Below are positions 1 to 9,652 of a DNA stretch of 64,000 nt, one piece after another (the stretch's first letter is position 1; each line of letters starts with the position of its first letter). The stretch is from Carbonatibacter sp965199245 (GTDB lineage: Bacteria; Pseudomonadota; Alphaproteobacteria; Kiloniellales; Kiloniellaceae). Under the pieces are notes generated by a model. The model worked only from the letters and a program-made list of their open reading frames with translations. It was not told where the DNA came from and did not search any database. Location: NCBI GenBank assembly GCA_965199245.1, contig CBDAQP010000003.1:186001-250000 (forward strand), written 5' to 3'. Both the position numbers and the translations under genes were made by a program.

Positions 1-961
1 CCTGAACTCGTCGTGGCGCATGACGGGCCTCTTCAAGGCGGGCAAGGGTCATTGCATCCATAGGGGTCAAGCCCTTTGCTACAGCCTCCATTTCAGACGG
101 GACGCCATTGCAATGCAATGCCAGATCACAACCTGCAGCAAGCGCACGTGCTGTTTTGTCCGTAAAGCTCCCCTCAATCGCTTTCATCGAAAGGTCATCA
201 CTAATCAGAACACCGCTAAAACCAATCTTTTGACGAATAACAGAATCAATTATTTTTTGTGATGTCGTGGCAATGTGATCTGGGTCAAGGGCCGTATAAA
301 GCACATGTGCCGTCATGGCCCAAGGTGCAGAGTCTTTCAAAAGACGAAAGGCTTCAAAATCAGTCTGAGTCAATTCTATCTCTGCCGCTACAACAGACGG
401 TAGTTCCAAATGGCTATCTGCCAAGGCGCGACCATGACCGGGAATATGTTTCAGAACAGGCTGGATTCCGCCCGACAACAACCCTTCACAGGCCGCCCCC
501 GCCAGCTCTGCAACCACTTGCGCCGTGCGCCCGAAGGCCCTGTCGCCAACAATATCGTGCGCTCCCTCAATACGAATGTCAGCAACCGGGGCGCAATCGA
601 CAGAGAGGCCAAGACGGTAAAGGTCTTCGGAAATCAGGCGACCGGCAAGCCATGCGGCGCGACGCGCAGAATCCCGCTCCCCCCGCTCATAGAGGCTACA
701 AAGAACCCCGGCTGCCGGGAAAGAACGCCAGTGCGGGGGACGCAACCGAGCAACCCGTCCGCCTTCCTGGTCAATCAAAATGGACAGGTCATCGCGCCCG
801 TCGAGTTCTTTGAGGGATTGCGTTAGAGCACGCACCTGATCCGGTGTATCAATATTGCGGGCAAAGAGAATATAACCTTCGGGGGTGACCTCACGAAAAA
901 AACCTTTCTCCCAATCATTGAGCAATGTTCCCTCAAACCCAAAAACAACAGGCGCAGGCAT
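1..961 (-). CDS. nagZ: Beta-N-acetylhexosaminidase NagZ (3' end outside window)
   Basis: Glycoside hydrolase family 3 enzyme that removes N-acetylglucosamine from cytoplasmic anhydromuropeptides during peptidoglycan recycling. The reading frame stays open to the window edge, giving about 320 of the usual ~340 residues. The family signature KHIPGHG lies near residue 173, and the nucleophile motif SDDLSM near residue 256. Two in-frame ATGs occur (967 and 961). The purine-rich AGGGGG directly abuts the first but is well spaced for the second, so 961 is preferred. It follows the SPOR gene by 18 bp and looks like the distal part of a dgt-argS-SPOR-nagZ operon, an order common in Alphaproteobacteria. 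Confidence 0.93.
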   Translation of the reverse strand, partial: MPAPVVFGFEGTLLNDWEKGFFREVTPEGYILFARNIDTPDQVRALTQSLKELDGRDDLSILIDQEGGRVARLRPPHWRSFPAAGVLCSLYERGERDSARRAAWLAGRLISEDLYRLGLSVDCAPVADIRIEGAHDIVGDRAFGRTAQVVAELAGAACEGLLSGGIQPVLKHIPGHGRALADSHLELPSVVAAEIELTQTDFEAFRLLKDSAPWAMTAHVLYTALDPDHIATTSQKIIDSVIRQKIGFSGVLISDDLSMKAIEGSFTDKTARALAAGCDLALHCNGVPSEMEAVAKGLTPMDAMTLARLEEARHAPRRVQ

Positions 962-979
962 GTTCATCCCCCTTTTGAC

Positions 980-2041
980 TCACTTGACCTTTTTCACCAG
1001 ACAATCACGTCCAGATACTTTCAATTTTTGACAGAGGCGATCTGCTGCCGCCTTTGTCGGAAACGGCCCTGTTTGCAGACGATAACGGACACCCGCCCCG
1101 GAAACCTCTGCCTTTTCCATCAACATCGTTACTGATCCGAGCAGTTTTGGTAATTTTTTTTGAAGCTTGCCCCATTCCGACTGCACAGCGGACTCACGAC
1201 GCAAAGAGGCCAGCTGGACGACGTACTGTCCAGAAGACGGTTGCACCACCGGATCAATTTTTGCAGGTTTGAAGGGTATAGGAGGCTCCTCAACTGGTGC
1301 AACCGTCTGCTTTTTCAACAGATTTTTTTCTTTATCGGATTTTTTTTGAACCGATTCTTTGTGAGACAGGTCTTTTTCGGGCTGCCTTTCCTCTGCGGTT
1401 GTCACGGGCGTTTGAGATGTCACGGGTGTTTGAGACGTCGCAGGCCCATCAATAGTCACGGGTGCAGGTGCAGAAGGTGTTGCCACAACGGGTGGTTGCA
1501 AAACAGATTCCAACGTGCCCACCGCCTGGCTCTTACCGTCTTGCCCCTCTGGATTGACAGCATCCTGAGTATTTTTGTGAACAGGGGGCATCTGTATCGC
1601 CTGTTCACCAGCCGGGACAAAAGATTGGTTATCTGACAGAGAATCTAGGCGCTCGTCTAACAAAGCGGCGGTATCGCGCATTTGAAGGGGCAAAGGCGTT
1701 TCAGGCGGAGGCAATAGCCGCTCGACAGATTCGTCAATCACCTGACCTGCAGGAACTTCATTGAGAATCAGCTTATCCTGATGGGCAACACGCAAGCCGC
1801 CGGGATCATCGGGTTTGATTTTTTCCGGCCCCTGTGGTGCCAAAACCAAAGGAGGAGTTTGCGTTGGCACACGCCTTTCGTTCAGAAAAACCACCCCCAC
1901 CCCCCCGACAAGAGCCGCCAGCACAAGGCCAAGACCGACAGGTATCATTTTTTTAAACAAACCGTCGTCTTCCTCAAACGCAGGCGTCAATCGATCCTGC
2001 GGGTCAACCTCAAAGGGATCACGGTCATCCGAATGTGCCAC
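980..2041 (-). CDS. SPOR-domain membrane protein
   Basis: Single-pass inner-membrane protein of about 353 residues. A short acidic cytoplasmic N-terminus is followed by a hydrophobic helix near residues 31-52. A long Pro/Thr/Ser/Lys-rich periplasmic linker follows, with repeats such as TSQTPVTSQTPV. The C-terminal SPOR domain (about the last 75 residues) begins QYVVQLASLRR. SPOR domains bind denuded septal peptidoglycan, so a role in division or cell-wall remodelling is inferred. The frame is open further upstream into argS, but GTG at 2041 has a strong GGAGGA ribosome site and lies 41 bp past the argS stop, so it is the better start. Confidence 0.85.
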   Translation of the reverse strand: MAHSDDRDPFEVDPQDRLTPAFEEDDGLFKKMIPVGLGLVLAALVGGVGVVFLNERRVPTQTPPLVLAPQGPEKIKPDDPGGLRVAHQDKLILNEVPAGQVIDESVERLLPPPETPLPLQMRDTAALLDERLDSLSDNQSFVPAGEQAIQMPPVHKNTQDAVNPEGQDGKSQAVGTLESVLQPPVVATPSAPAPVTIDGPATSQTPVTSQTPVTTAEERQPEKDLSHKESVQKKSDKEKNLLKKQTVAPVEEPPIPFKPAKIDPVVQPSSGQYVVQLASLRRESAVQSEWGKLQKKLPKLLGSVTMLMEKAEVSGAGVRYRLQTGPFPTKAAADRLCQKLKVSGRDCLVKKVK

Positions 2042-2082
2042 CGCTGTCCTCCGCTTCGCAAGAAAGAAACATCGCAAACATC

Positions 2083-3837
2083 TCAACGCATCTCCCGCGC
2101 GGGTGTAATTCCACAAACCGACAAGCCGGAAGAAATCACCAACGCCGTCGCCTGCACCAAAGCCATACGAGCATGGGTCAAATGAGGTTGGTTTGGCAGG
2201 ATAAAGCGAAGTTGCGTGTTGTCTTTTCCTTTCGTCCATAACGTGTGCAAGGCAGAGGCTAGATCATAAAGATAAAAGGCAATCCGGTGCGGCTCCTGCG
2301 CCACAGCGGCCCCTTCGACCACGCGCGGCCATTCTGCCAGTTGGCGAATCAGGGCCTGTTCTTCCTCTGCCGTCAAAAGTGCCACATCAGCCCGTGCCAA
2401 GCCCTCATTGGAAAAATCCAGTTGACGACAGGCAACAGAAGCGTGTTCAAGCACAGAACAAACACGCGCATGGGCGTACTGAACATAAAAGACAGGATTG
2501 TCGCGACTTTTTTCCAAAACATTTTCAAGGTCAAAATCCAGCGGCATATCATTTCGGCGCGTCAACATGATAAAACGAATCGCATCACACCCCACATCGT
2601 CAATCACCTGTTGCAATGTCACAAAATGGCCTGCGCGTTTTGACATGCGCACCATCTTTCCACCGCGCATCAGATTAACCAAAGCACAGAGCCGCACAGA
2701 AAGAACGCCTTTTTGATCTGTCAGGGCCTTCACAGCAGCCTGCATCCGCTTGACATAGCCCCCATGATCAACGCCGAAAATATCGATCATATCACTGAAC
2801 CCGCGCCGATATTTATCAAAATGATAGGCCATATCACCCGCAAAGTAAGTCCAGCTTCCATCCGATTTTTTCAAAGGTCGATCAACATCATCCCCGAAAT
2901 TTGTGGCCTTGAACAGAGTCTGTGGGCGCGCTTCCCAATCATCGGGGATATTGCCCTTGGGTGGTTCCAACACACCAACATAGAGCAACCCGCGCGCATC
3001 AAGTAAGCGAAAGACTTCATCAACACCCCCCGCCGCGTGCAGGGTACGTTCAGACGAAAACATATCCATCTCAACGCCAAGATCTGCCAGATCAGATTTG
3101 ATACGGGCCATCATTGCTTCAATGGCGAACGTGCGCACTACGGGAAGCCACTCCCCTTCGTCGGCCGCCATCCATCGATCACCATCACGGTCGGACAGTG
3201 ATTCGCCAACAGCAACCAAATAATCCCCGGGGTAGAGACCTGCGGGAATTTCACCAATGTCTTCCCCCCTTGCCTGACGATACCTCAGATAAGCAGAACG
3301 GGCGAGGACATCAACCTGCGCCCCTGCATCATTGATGTAATATTCCCGCGTGACAGCAAACCCAGCCTTTGCAAGCAGGGCCGCCAGAACATCACCAACA
3401 ACCGCCCCCCGCGCATGACCAATGGTCAAAGGCCCTGTCGGGTTCGCCGATACATATTCCAAATTGATACGCTGGCCCGCGCCCAGATCAGAGTCGCCAT
3501 AACGCTCTTTACGCTCGAGAATCAAGGACAACTGCCGCCCCCAAACCGCAATATCTAGCCGCAGGTTGATAAAACCCGGCCCGGCAATCTCAACCGCCTG
3601 AACCTCGGGACGTTGTCGCAGTTTTTCAGCCAGAAAAGTCGCCAAATCGCGCGGTTTCTGCCCCGCCGCTTTTGCCAAAACCATCGCCGCATTGGTTGCA
3701 ATATCCCCGTGGGAGGGATCACGCGGTGGACCGGCACTCACGGCCCCAAAATCCAACCCCTGCGCCAGCTTTCCCTCTGCGACAAGGTTTTCCAAATCTT
3801 CACGAACATCCGACTCGATTTTTTTGAATACATTCAT
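2083..3837 (-). CDS. argS: Arginyl-tRNA synthetase
   Basis: Class I aminoacyl-tRNA synthetase of 584 residues that charges tRNA-Arg. An N-terminal additional domain precedes the Rossmann core. The HIGH-type signature reads GPLTIGHARG (around residue 135), so the first His is Thr; the KMSKS-type loop reads VRMSKRAG. The C-terminal anticodon-binding DALR domain ends with GLSVCGITPAREMR. Its ATG overlaps the dgt stop codon as ATGA, implying translational coupling. The HIGH variant is noted as a finding; otherwise the length and domain order are normal. Confidence 0.96.
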   Translation of the reverse strand: MNVFKKIESDVREDLENLVAEGKLAQGLDFGAVSAGPPRDPSHGDIATNAAMVLAKAAGQKPRDLATFLAEKLRQRPEVQAVEIAGPGFINLRLDIAVWGRQLSLILERKERYGDSDLGAGQRINLEYVSANPTGPLTIGHARGAVVGDVLAALLAKAGFAVTREYYINDAGAQVDVLARSAYLRYRQARGEDIGEIPAGLYPGDYLVAVGESLSDRDGDRWMAADEGEWLPVVRTFAIEAMMARIKSDLADLGVEMDMFSSERTLHAAGGVDEVFRLLDARGLLYVGVLEPPKGNIPDDWEARPQTLFKATNFGDDVDRPLKKSDGSWTYFAGDMAYHFDKYRRGFSDMIDIFGVDHGGYVKRMQAAVKALTDQKGVLSVRLCALVNLMRGGKMVRMSKRAGHFVTLQQVIDDVGCDAIRFIMLTRRNDMPLDFDLENVLEKSRDNPVFYVQYAHARVCSVLEHASVACRQLDFSNEGLARADVALLTAEEEQALIRQLAEWPRVVEGAAVAQEPHRIAFYLYDLASALHTLWTKGKDNTQLRFILPNQPHLTHARMALVQATALVISSGLSVCGITPAREMR

Positions 3838-5057
3838 TTTATTTCAAGATCTTCATTAAAAATCTTCCGATATTGTGCAAAGGCATAACGGTCTGTCATG
3901 CCCGCGATATAGTCCGCAACCCGCCGCGCGTGCTGACGCTCCAACCCATTGCCACCTGACTCATCAAACACGCAGGAGGGATCACGCACTTCACACCACC
4001 CCCGCGGCAGGGACGATCTATGTTCTGCATAATGGCTAAAGAGCCTTTTCACAACAGTCTTAACACGTGTCATCATCTGGTTGACCGCTGGATGACGATA
4101 AAGTTCACGGAACAAAAACCGGCGCAGAGCCTTTTCTGCATCCTGAAAAACATCGGAAAAGGCCACAACAGGAGCCTGTGCACAGCGAATATCTGTGGGA
4201 GTCTTTTTATCACACAAGCGTTTTGTTGACTCTGCGATTACATCGGCAACCATGCCCGTAATCACGCGCCTGGCCAGTTCATGCGTGAGTGATGACACGC
4301 CAATCCCCGGGTGGGTGTGTTCAATCTCTGCGATAAAGTCACCGATCACGGGCAAATCCCGCAGATCATCAAGCCCAATCAGACCGGATCTAATCCCATC
4401 ATCTAAATCATGGCTGTGATAGGCAATATCATCCGCAATCGCGGCAATCTGGGCTTCGAGCGACGAAAACTGTTCCAGCTCAAGGTTCTGACACTGGTGC
4501 GACCAGTATGCAATCGAATCAGGCACGGGGAGCTTTTGACGGGACAGCGACCCACACAGAGGGCCGTTGTGCTTGACGATGCCTTCGAGTGTCTCCCATG
4601 ACAGGTTTAGGCCATCAAAATCAGCATAGCGGCTTTCCAAAAAGGTCAAAACGCGAAAGGTCTGTTCATTATGATCGAATCCTCCCCACGGAGCCATCAT
4701 ACTCTGCAATGCGGCTTCTCCAGCATGACCAAAGGGTGAATGCCCCAGATCATGAGCCAAGGCAATAGCCTCTGCGAGGTCTTCATCCCCTCCTAGTGCC
4801 CGTGCAAGGGCGCGGGCAATCTGGGACACTTCCAACGAATGAGTCAAACGCGTCCGAAAGTGGTCACCTTCGTGGTACACAAAAACCTGTGTCTTGTACT
4901 GTAGTCGCCGAAAGGCCGCAGAATGAATAATACGGTCACGGTCGCGCTGGAAATCACCGCGCATGGGGCAACCACGTTCAGCATAGAACCGCCCTCGCCC
5001 CGACCGCGTACCGTAGGACGCGATCCGTGTTTCGTGTGTCCTGTTTTGTTCCATCAT
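3834..5057 (-). CDS. dgt: Deoxyguanosinetriphosphate triphosphohydrolase-like protein
   Basis: HD-superfamily dNTP triphosphohydrolase of 407 residues. It is expected to cleave dGTP or other dNTPs to nucleoside and tripolyphosphate, limiting the dNTP pool. The metal-binding HD signature is visible as LTHSLEVSQIARAL followed by HDLGHSPFGHAGE around residues 70-115. It is the first gene of the minus-strand dgt-argS-SPOR-nagZ run and is divergent from erpA. ATG at 5057 is followed immediately by a second ATG; either could be used. Confidence 0.94.
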   Translation of the reverse strand: MMEQNRTHETRIASYGTRSGRGRFYAERGCPMRGDFQRDRDRIIHSAAFRRLQYKTQVFVYHEGDHFRTRLTHSLEVSQIARALARALGGDEDLAEAIALAHDLGHSPFGHAGEAALQSMMAPWGGFDHNEQTFRVLTFLESRYADFDGLNLSWETLEGIVKHNGPLCGSLSRQKLPVPDSIAYWSHQCQNLELEQFSSLEAQIAAIADDIAYHSHDLDDGIRSGLIGLDDLRDLPVIGDFIAEIEHTHPGIGVSSLTHELARRVITGMVADVIAESTKRLCDKKTPTDIRCAQAPVVAFSDVFQDAEKALRRFLFRELYRHPAVNQMMTRVKTVVKRLFSHYAEHRSSLPRGWCEVRDPSCVFDESGGNGLERQHARRVADYIAGMTDRYAFAQYRKIFNEDLEIK

Positions 5058-5082
5058 GTCTTACTGAACAGGGCCGCCTTGG

Positions 5083-5111
5083 TTGACAAACGTCTTATCC
5101 TGCCTGAATAT
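5083..5111 (+). promoter_or_regulatory. Possible sigma-70 promoter for erpA-xthA
   Basis: A perfect -35 hexamer TTGACA (5083-5088) is followed after 17 bp by a weak -10 GAATAT (5106-5111). It sits in the 103-bp divergent gap between dgt and erpA, about 50 bp upstream of the erpA start. The -10 match is poor, so this is tentative. Confidence 0.35.
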
Positions 5112-5160
5112 CGGGGCATAGATACCCCCCTGTCCAGACTAAAGTGGTGGAAAAAACAAA

Positions 5161-5505
5161 ATGAAATCGGAACAGCCCCCCTCCGTCACCCTATCAACTT
5201 CTGCTGCGCGGCGGGTGGCACAGCTGGCTGAACAGCAGGGCAACCCTGACCTGATGCTCCGTGTGCGTGTTTCTGGCGGAGGCTGTTCGGGATTTCAGTA
5301 TGAATTTTCGCTCGAACAGGAAGCGGACGCGGACGACAGCCTGTTCACCCACGATGGTACACAGCTTGCCGTTGACTCGGTCTCGCTTGATTTTCTCAAA
5401 GGTGCGACGATTGATTTTGTCGAAGACCTGATGGGGGCGGCGTTTCGCATCAATAACCCCAATGCCAATTCAGCCTGTGGTTGCGGAAATTCTTTTTCAA
5501 TCTAA
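5161..5505 (+). CDS. erpA: A-type iron-sulfur cluster carrier (ErpA/IscA family)
   Basis: Small HesB/IscA-family protein of 114 residues that hands iron-sulfur clusters to target apoproteins. The three conserved cysteines are present: one in SGGGCSGFQYEF (near residue 42) and two in the C-terminal ACGCGNSFSI. The position beside dgt and xthA matches the erpA locus of other Alphaproteobacteria. Downstream ilvD encodes a Fe-S dehydratase that would be a plausible client, though this is only context. No other isc or suf genes are in the window. Confidence 0.9.
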   Translation: MKSEQPPSVTLSTSAARRVAQLAEQQGNPDLMLRVRVSGGGCSGFQYEFSLEQEADADDSLFTHDGTQLAVDSVSLDFLKGATIDFVEDLMGAAFRINNPNANSACGCGNSFSI

Positions 5506-5529
5506 CACCGTGCTGAGGATCCCGCGCCT

Positions 5530-6336
5530 ATGGTGACTTTTGCCACTTGGAACGTCAATTCGATCAACAAACGCCTGCCCAACCTTTTGGCATGGCTCGA
5601 CAGCTTTGCGCCTGATGTCTTGGTGCTCCAAGAGCTCAAAACCGTCGAAGACAAGTTTCCCTTTACGGACATTGAAGAACGCGGCTATCACATCGCAGTT
5701 CACGGTCAGAAAAGCTATAACGGCGTTGCCTTGCTTTCAAAGTCTCCGCTCGACAATATCATTCGGGGGCTTCCCGGTTACGACAGCGACCCACAGGCCC
5801 GCTATATCGAGGCCACGACCTTTGGTGTGCGTATTGGAGGCCTTTACCTGCCCAATGGCAACCCGCGCGACAGTGAAAAATTTCCTTATAAGTTGGACTG
5901 GATGGATCACCTCACCACCCACGCCCGCGCCCTGCTCACCACAGAACAGCCCGTTATACTGGGTGGAGATTACAATATTATCCCAACGGATGATGATCTC
6001 TATGACCCCCAACACTTTACAGACGACGCCCTGACACACCCCCAGTCACGCGCCCGCTTTCGCACCCTGCTTCATATAGGATACCGCGATGCGTGGCGAA
6101 GCCTGCACACAGAACGCCATGTCTACAGCTATTGGGACTACAAAAAACGGGCCTTTGCCCATAACAACGGCATCCGCATTGACCACATGCTCCTGTCCCC
6201 ACAGGCCGCCGACCGCCTGACCCGTTGCGAAATCGACAAAACCCCACGCGGCGAAGACAGCCCGTCCGACCACACGCCAGTGTGGTGTGAACTAAACCTT
6301 GAACATTCTTCATACGCACACAGTAATAAAATTTAA
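5530..6336 (+). CDS. xthA: Exodeoxyribonuclease III
   Basis: Endonuclease/exonuclease/phosphatase-fold AP endonuclease of 268 residues used in base-excision repair. Visible motifs are TWNVNSINKR at the N-terminus, LQELK with the metal-binding Glu, GGDYNI, and the C-terminal SDHTPVW with the catalytic Asp-His pair. It starts 24 bp after erpA and probably shares its transcript. The length is typical of the XthA family. Confidence 0.95.
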   Translation: MVTFATWNVNSINKRLPNLLAWLDSFAPDVLVLQELKTVEDKFPFTDIEERGYHIAVHGQKSYNGVALLSKSPLDNIIRGLPGYDSDPQARYIEATTFGVRIGGLYLPNGNPRDSEKFPYKLDWMDHLTTHARALLTTEQPVILGGDYNIIPTDDDLYDPQHFTDDALTHPQSRARFRTLLHIGYRDAWRSLHTERHVYSYWDYKKRAFAHNNGIRIDHMLLSPQAADRLTRCEIDKTPRGEDSPSDHTPVWCELNLEHSSYAHSNKI

Positions 6337-6362
6337 AAGAGACAAACAAAGGAGAGACCCCT

Positions 6363-8222
6363 GTGCCTGACTATCGTTCTAAAACATCGACACACGGACG
6401 CAATATGGCGGGTGCGCGCGGGCTTTGGCGGGCGACGGGGATGACGGATGATGATTTTGGCAAGCCAATTATCGCCATTGCCAATTCCTTTACCCAGTTT
6501 GTCCCAGGTCATGTTCACCTGCGCGATTTGGGCAAGCTGGTTGCAGAGGAAATCGCGCAAGCAGGCGGCGTGTCAAAGGAATTTAATACCATTGCCGTTG
6601 ATGATGGAATCGCCATGGGGCATGACGGGATGCTTTACAGCCTGCCCTCACGCGAAGTCATTGCCGATGCCATCGAATATATGTGCAATGCCCACTGTGC
6701 CGATGCCCTTGTTTGCATTTCAAACTGTGACAAGATCACACCAGGGATGCAAATGGCGGCGATGCGTCTGAATATTCCGGCGATTTTTGTCTCTGGTGGC
6801 CCGATGGAAGCGGGAAAGATCGTTTTAAAGGACGGCGAAGAGCGCAAACTTGATCTGGTCGATGCTATGGTTGATGCCGCCAACCCTGACCTGTCCGACG
6901 ACGAGGTTGCGGCTGTCGAACGCTCCGCCTGCCCCACCTGCGGGTCTTGTTCGGGTATGTTTACGGCAAATTCCATGAATTGCCTTGGCGAAGCCTTGGG
7001 ACTCGCCCTGCCTGGCAATGGATCTTTGCTCGCCACCCATGCGCGGCGCGAGGAACTTTTCCGCCAAGCAGGTCACAAGATTGTCGAACTGACACATCGC
7101 TACTACAAAGACGACGACAACAGTGTTCTGCCCCGAAAGATTGGATCCTTTGAGGCCTTTGAAAATGCCATGACTTTGGATATTGCCATGGGGGGGTCAA
7201 CCAATACCATCCTTCACCTGCTCGCTATTGCAGCCGAAGGCGGGATTGACTTTACAATGGATGATATTGACCGCTTATCACGCAAGGTTCCGCAACTATG
7301 CAAGGTCGCTCCCTCAACCAATAAATACCACATGGAAGACGTTCACCGCGCTGGAGGCGTGATGGGTATTCTGGGCGAGCTGGATCGCGCCGGGTTGATT
7401 CACAGAGATTGCTTCACCGTCCATGAGCGCACAATGGGGGAGGCTCTGGACAAATGGGATATTATGCGAACGACAGATCAGGAGGTTACCGATTTTTACC
7501 GCGCCGCCCCCGGTGGAGTTCGCACGACAGAAGCCTTTTCACAAAATCGGCTCTATAGTGCACTGGATAATGACCGTGCTGGCGGTTGCATCCGTAGCCA
7601 TAACCACTGTTTCAGCACTGAAGGAGGTTTGGCGGTTCTCTATGGCAATATCGCACAAAAAGGCTGTATCGTGAAAACAGCTGGGGTTGATGACAGCCTT
7701 TTTACCTTTCGCGGCACCGCACGCATTTTTGAAAGCCAAGACGCCGCTGTTGCTGGAATTTTAAGCGGTGAGGTCTGCGCGGGTGATGTGGTGGTCATCC
7801 GCTACGAAGGTCCACGCGGTGGCCCGGGAATGCAGGAAATGCTCTATCCCACCAGCTATCTGAAATCAATGGGACTGGGCAAAGCCTGCGCTCTGCTGAC
7901 AGACGGGCGTTTTTCTGGCGGAACATCCGGCCTTTCGATTGGTCATGCCTCCCCCGAGGCCGCAGAAGGCGGCGCAATCGCGCTGGTCGAAGCGGGGGAT
8001 GCAATCGAAATCAATATTCCCGAACGGCGCATCAATGTTCTGGTGTCTGATACCGAACTTGCTCTGCGGCGCACAGCAATGGAAACCAAAGACAAGACTG
8101 CTTGGCAACCCGCCAAAAAACGCCCGCGCAGGGTCAGCTCGGCCCTCAAAGCCTATGCTCACTTTACGACGTCCGCAGACCGTGGCGCGTTCCGCGATGT
8201 CGATCAGTACGACAAAGAATAA
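6363..8222 (+). CDS. ilvD: Dihydroxy-acid dehydratase
   Basis: Fe-S enzyme of 619 residues that dehydrates dihydroxy-acids in valine, isoleucine and pantothenate synthesis. Cluster-binding cysteines are visible in CISNCDKITPGM and CPTCGSCSGMF. The C-terminal domain carries GRFSGGTSG. Start is GTG at 6363, chosen for the AAAGGAGAG ribosome site just upstream and the conserved N-terminus PDYRSKTSTHGRNMAGARG. It ends before a strong terminator and is the last intact core gene before the IS zone. Confidence 0.97.
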   Translation: MPDYRSKTSTHGRNMAGARGLWRATGMTDDDFGKPIIAIANSFTQFVPGHVHLRDLGKLVAEEIAQAGGVSKEFNTIAVDDGIAMGHDGMLYSLPSREVIADAIEYMCNAHCADALVCISNCDKITPGMQMAAMRLNIPAIFVSGGPMEAGKIVLKDGEERKLDLVDAMVDAANPDLSDDEVAAVERSACPTCGSCSGMFTANSMNCLGEALGLALPGNGSLLATHARREELFRQAGHKIVELTHRYYKDDDNSVLPRKIGSFEAFENAMTLDIAMGGSTNTILHLLAIAAEGGIDFTMDDIDRLSRKVPQLCKVAPSTNKYHMEDVHRAGGVMGILGELDRAGLIHRDCFTVHERTMGEALDKWDIMRTTDQEVTDFYRAAPGGVRTTEAFSQNRLYSALDNDRAGGCIRSHNHCFSTEGGLAVLYGNIAQKGCIVKTAGVDDSLFTFRGTARIFESQDAAVAGILSGEVCAGDVVVIRYEGPRGGPGMQEMLYPTSYLKSMGLGKACALLTDGRFSGGTSGLSIGHASPEAAEGGAIALVEAGDAIEINIPERRINVLVSDTELALRRTAMETKDKTAWQPAKKRPRRVSSALKAYAHFTTSADRGAFRDVDQYDKE

Positions 8223-8254
8223 AGCCAATAACGGCGAACAACAAAACAAAAAAA

Positions 8255-8275
8255 GCCCGCGCGGGAAATGCGGGC
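8255..8275 (+). terminator. Rho-independent terminator of ilvD
   Basis: The stem GCCCGC (8255-8260) pairs with GCGGGC (8270-8275) and is followed by a T run, with an A run on the 5' side. It lies 32 bp after the ilvD stop. Confidence 0.85.
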
Positions 8276-8288
8276 TTTTTTGTATAGC

Positions 8289-8403
8289 CTATCCCATATA
8301 AAATGGTTCACTTTGGAAGAGTTGTTCAATGGAGCAAAAGAGTTGTTTTATGACGGCTTTGAGATGGATCCATTTTTGTTCGATGGGGTTGAGGTCAGGG
8401 GAC
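8289..8403 (-). mobile_element. IS630-family transposase, 3' fragment (subtype a)
   Basis: On the minus strand this reads SPDLNPIEQKWIHLK and continues to a stop after FYMG, the last ~37 residues of an IS630/Tc1-mariner transposase, including the final acidic residue of the DDE triad in the NPIE motif. The rest of the gene is missing. The matching 5' half of the same subtype is at 11917-12634. It is cut off at 8403 by another IS630 remnant. Confidence 0.75.
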
Positions 8404-8830
8404 TAATACCGTTTCCGGAAAGTCAGCACCCATGGGTTCATTTTCTGTATCCAATGGACATGATTTTCCATGGTCTTTCGGTGAGGTTGTTCCATGCGTC
8501 ACAGCAGAGGGAAACCATCTGAGATTGGACTATTCTGTTTGACAGCCAATTCTGTCGCAGATATTGCCAGACATTTTCGACCGGATCGGGTTCCAGGCTG
8601 CGTGGCGGCAGCGGCAAGAGGGTCATATTCTCCGGACTATCCAGATTGCTGGTGGTGTGCCCTCCGGCCTGATCCGGAATGATGAGGGCATGGGCACCGG
8701 GTTCGACCTGTGATGATATGTCCTCCGGATGCCATTGCATCCCGCGTGTATCACAGCGCGGCAGGACAAGAGCGGCCACCCCCGGGCCGGGCAGATTGCA
8801 CCAAATATCCAGCTGGATATGTCGCTTTGC
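8404..8830 (-). mobile_element. IS630-family remnant, C-terminal half (subtype b)
   Basis: Minus-strand frames encode an IS630 catalytic domain: WIFGAICPARG, then AALVLPRCDTRGM, HALIIPDQAGGH, LLPLPPRS, DPVENVWQYLRQNWLSNR and finally PWKIMSIGYRKW. The frame breaks between WIFGAICP and AALVLPRC. The terminal sequence around 8407-8455 matches the end of another copy at about 15745-15790, which defines the element end. The N-terminal half has been replaced by an IS5-type fragment, giving a chimeric open frame across the junction. Confidence 0.75.
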
Positions 8831-9430
8831 CTTGCCAGGGCCCCGGTGTGGACCTGCCCGCAGGCCATAACTTCGTTGTGCCAAAGATCCTCCCGATCCG
8901 GCAACGCACCTTGTGAATGGGGCCTCGCTTTCAGCCTTGCTGCAGCGTCGTTGCGGATCCAAACGCCGGTCACAACACCCCGGGTGGTGCCTCCCTTCTC
9001 CTCGACCGCATTGCGAAAGCCAACGCCCTGATACGCACTGTCGGCAGAGACCTGTTCAGGATCACTACATCACAGCCGGCTTTCCCGTCATTCACGTTGG
9101 CCGGCGTGACGACAATTTTCTCCAAAGGCCGTCCGCGTCGGTTCGCTACGGGAGAAACCGCAAAAGCGGCGGAACGAAGCCCGGTCATCCAGCGCATCGG
9201 CCAGCTTCACATCATCAGACCACCGCCCCAAAAGCAGGGCCTTCAGCAAACACAGTGGCGGCCAACCCGCTTCGCCTTTGGAGGCGGAGGAAATATCCGC
9301 CAGATGATGATCAGGCATCGTCCAATCGACCAGGAGGACAAGGTCATCAGGATCGCTTCTTTTCCCATCAAAGGAAAAATGCTCCTGACCAATCTCACGA
9401 CGCGCCATCAATCCTCCCAAACTCTTCTAT
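8831..9430 (-). mobile_element. IS5-family (IS1031-like) transposase remnant
   Basis: Minus-strand pieces show the N-terminal part (WPPLCLLKALLL, ADALDDRASFRRFCGFSR), then a jump to VVTPANVNDGKAG, then VWIRNDAAARLK and KRSYGLR, KAKRHI. These belong to one IS5-type transposase, but the middle part is deleted and several frames alternate. It cannot be active. Confidence 0.7.
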
Positions 9431-9453
9431 CAATTAAGAGAATCACAAAATAG

Positions 9454-9606
9454 CAGACCCGTCCAGTGCTATCCGCGCACAGGTCTCATAAGGAGGATTT
9501 CGAGAGCGACCCGAGCAAGAACAAGGCGCGTCGCCTCGTTGCCCACGGCATCAGGATGATGCGCGGCGGCTACTGGCTCCTGTTGCACTATCCGATCAAG
9601 GTTTAA
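9454..9606 (+). pseudogene. Unrecognised 3' gene remnant
   Basis: A plus-strand frame is open from 9454 to a TAA at 9604-9606 and ends HGIRMMRGGYWLLLHYPIKV. The residue composition looks like real protein rather than IS sequence. There is no good start, and it abuts the IS5 remnant, so it may be the tail of a gene destroyed by the insertion. No family was recognised. Confidence 0.3.
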
Positions 9607-9652
9607 CTAAGTTGAGTTTTCCTGCTGCCGTGGTTTTGTCAGTTGCGCTTCT

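Noticed and set aside
259..826. Two plus-strand open frames of 138-184 residues
   Set aside because: They lie over nagZ on the other strand, which has clear family motifs.
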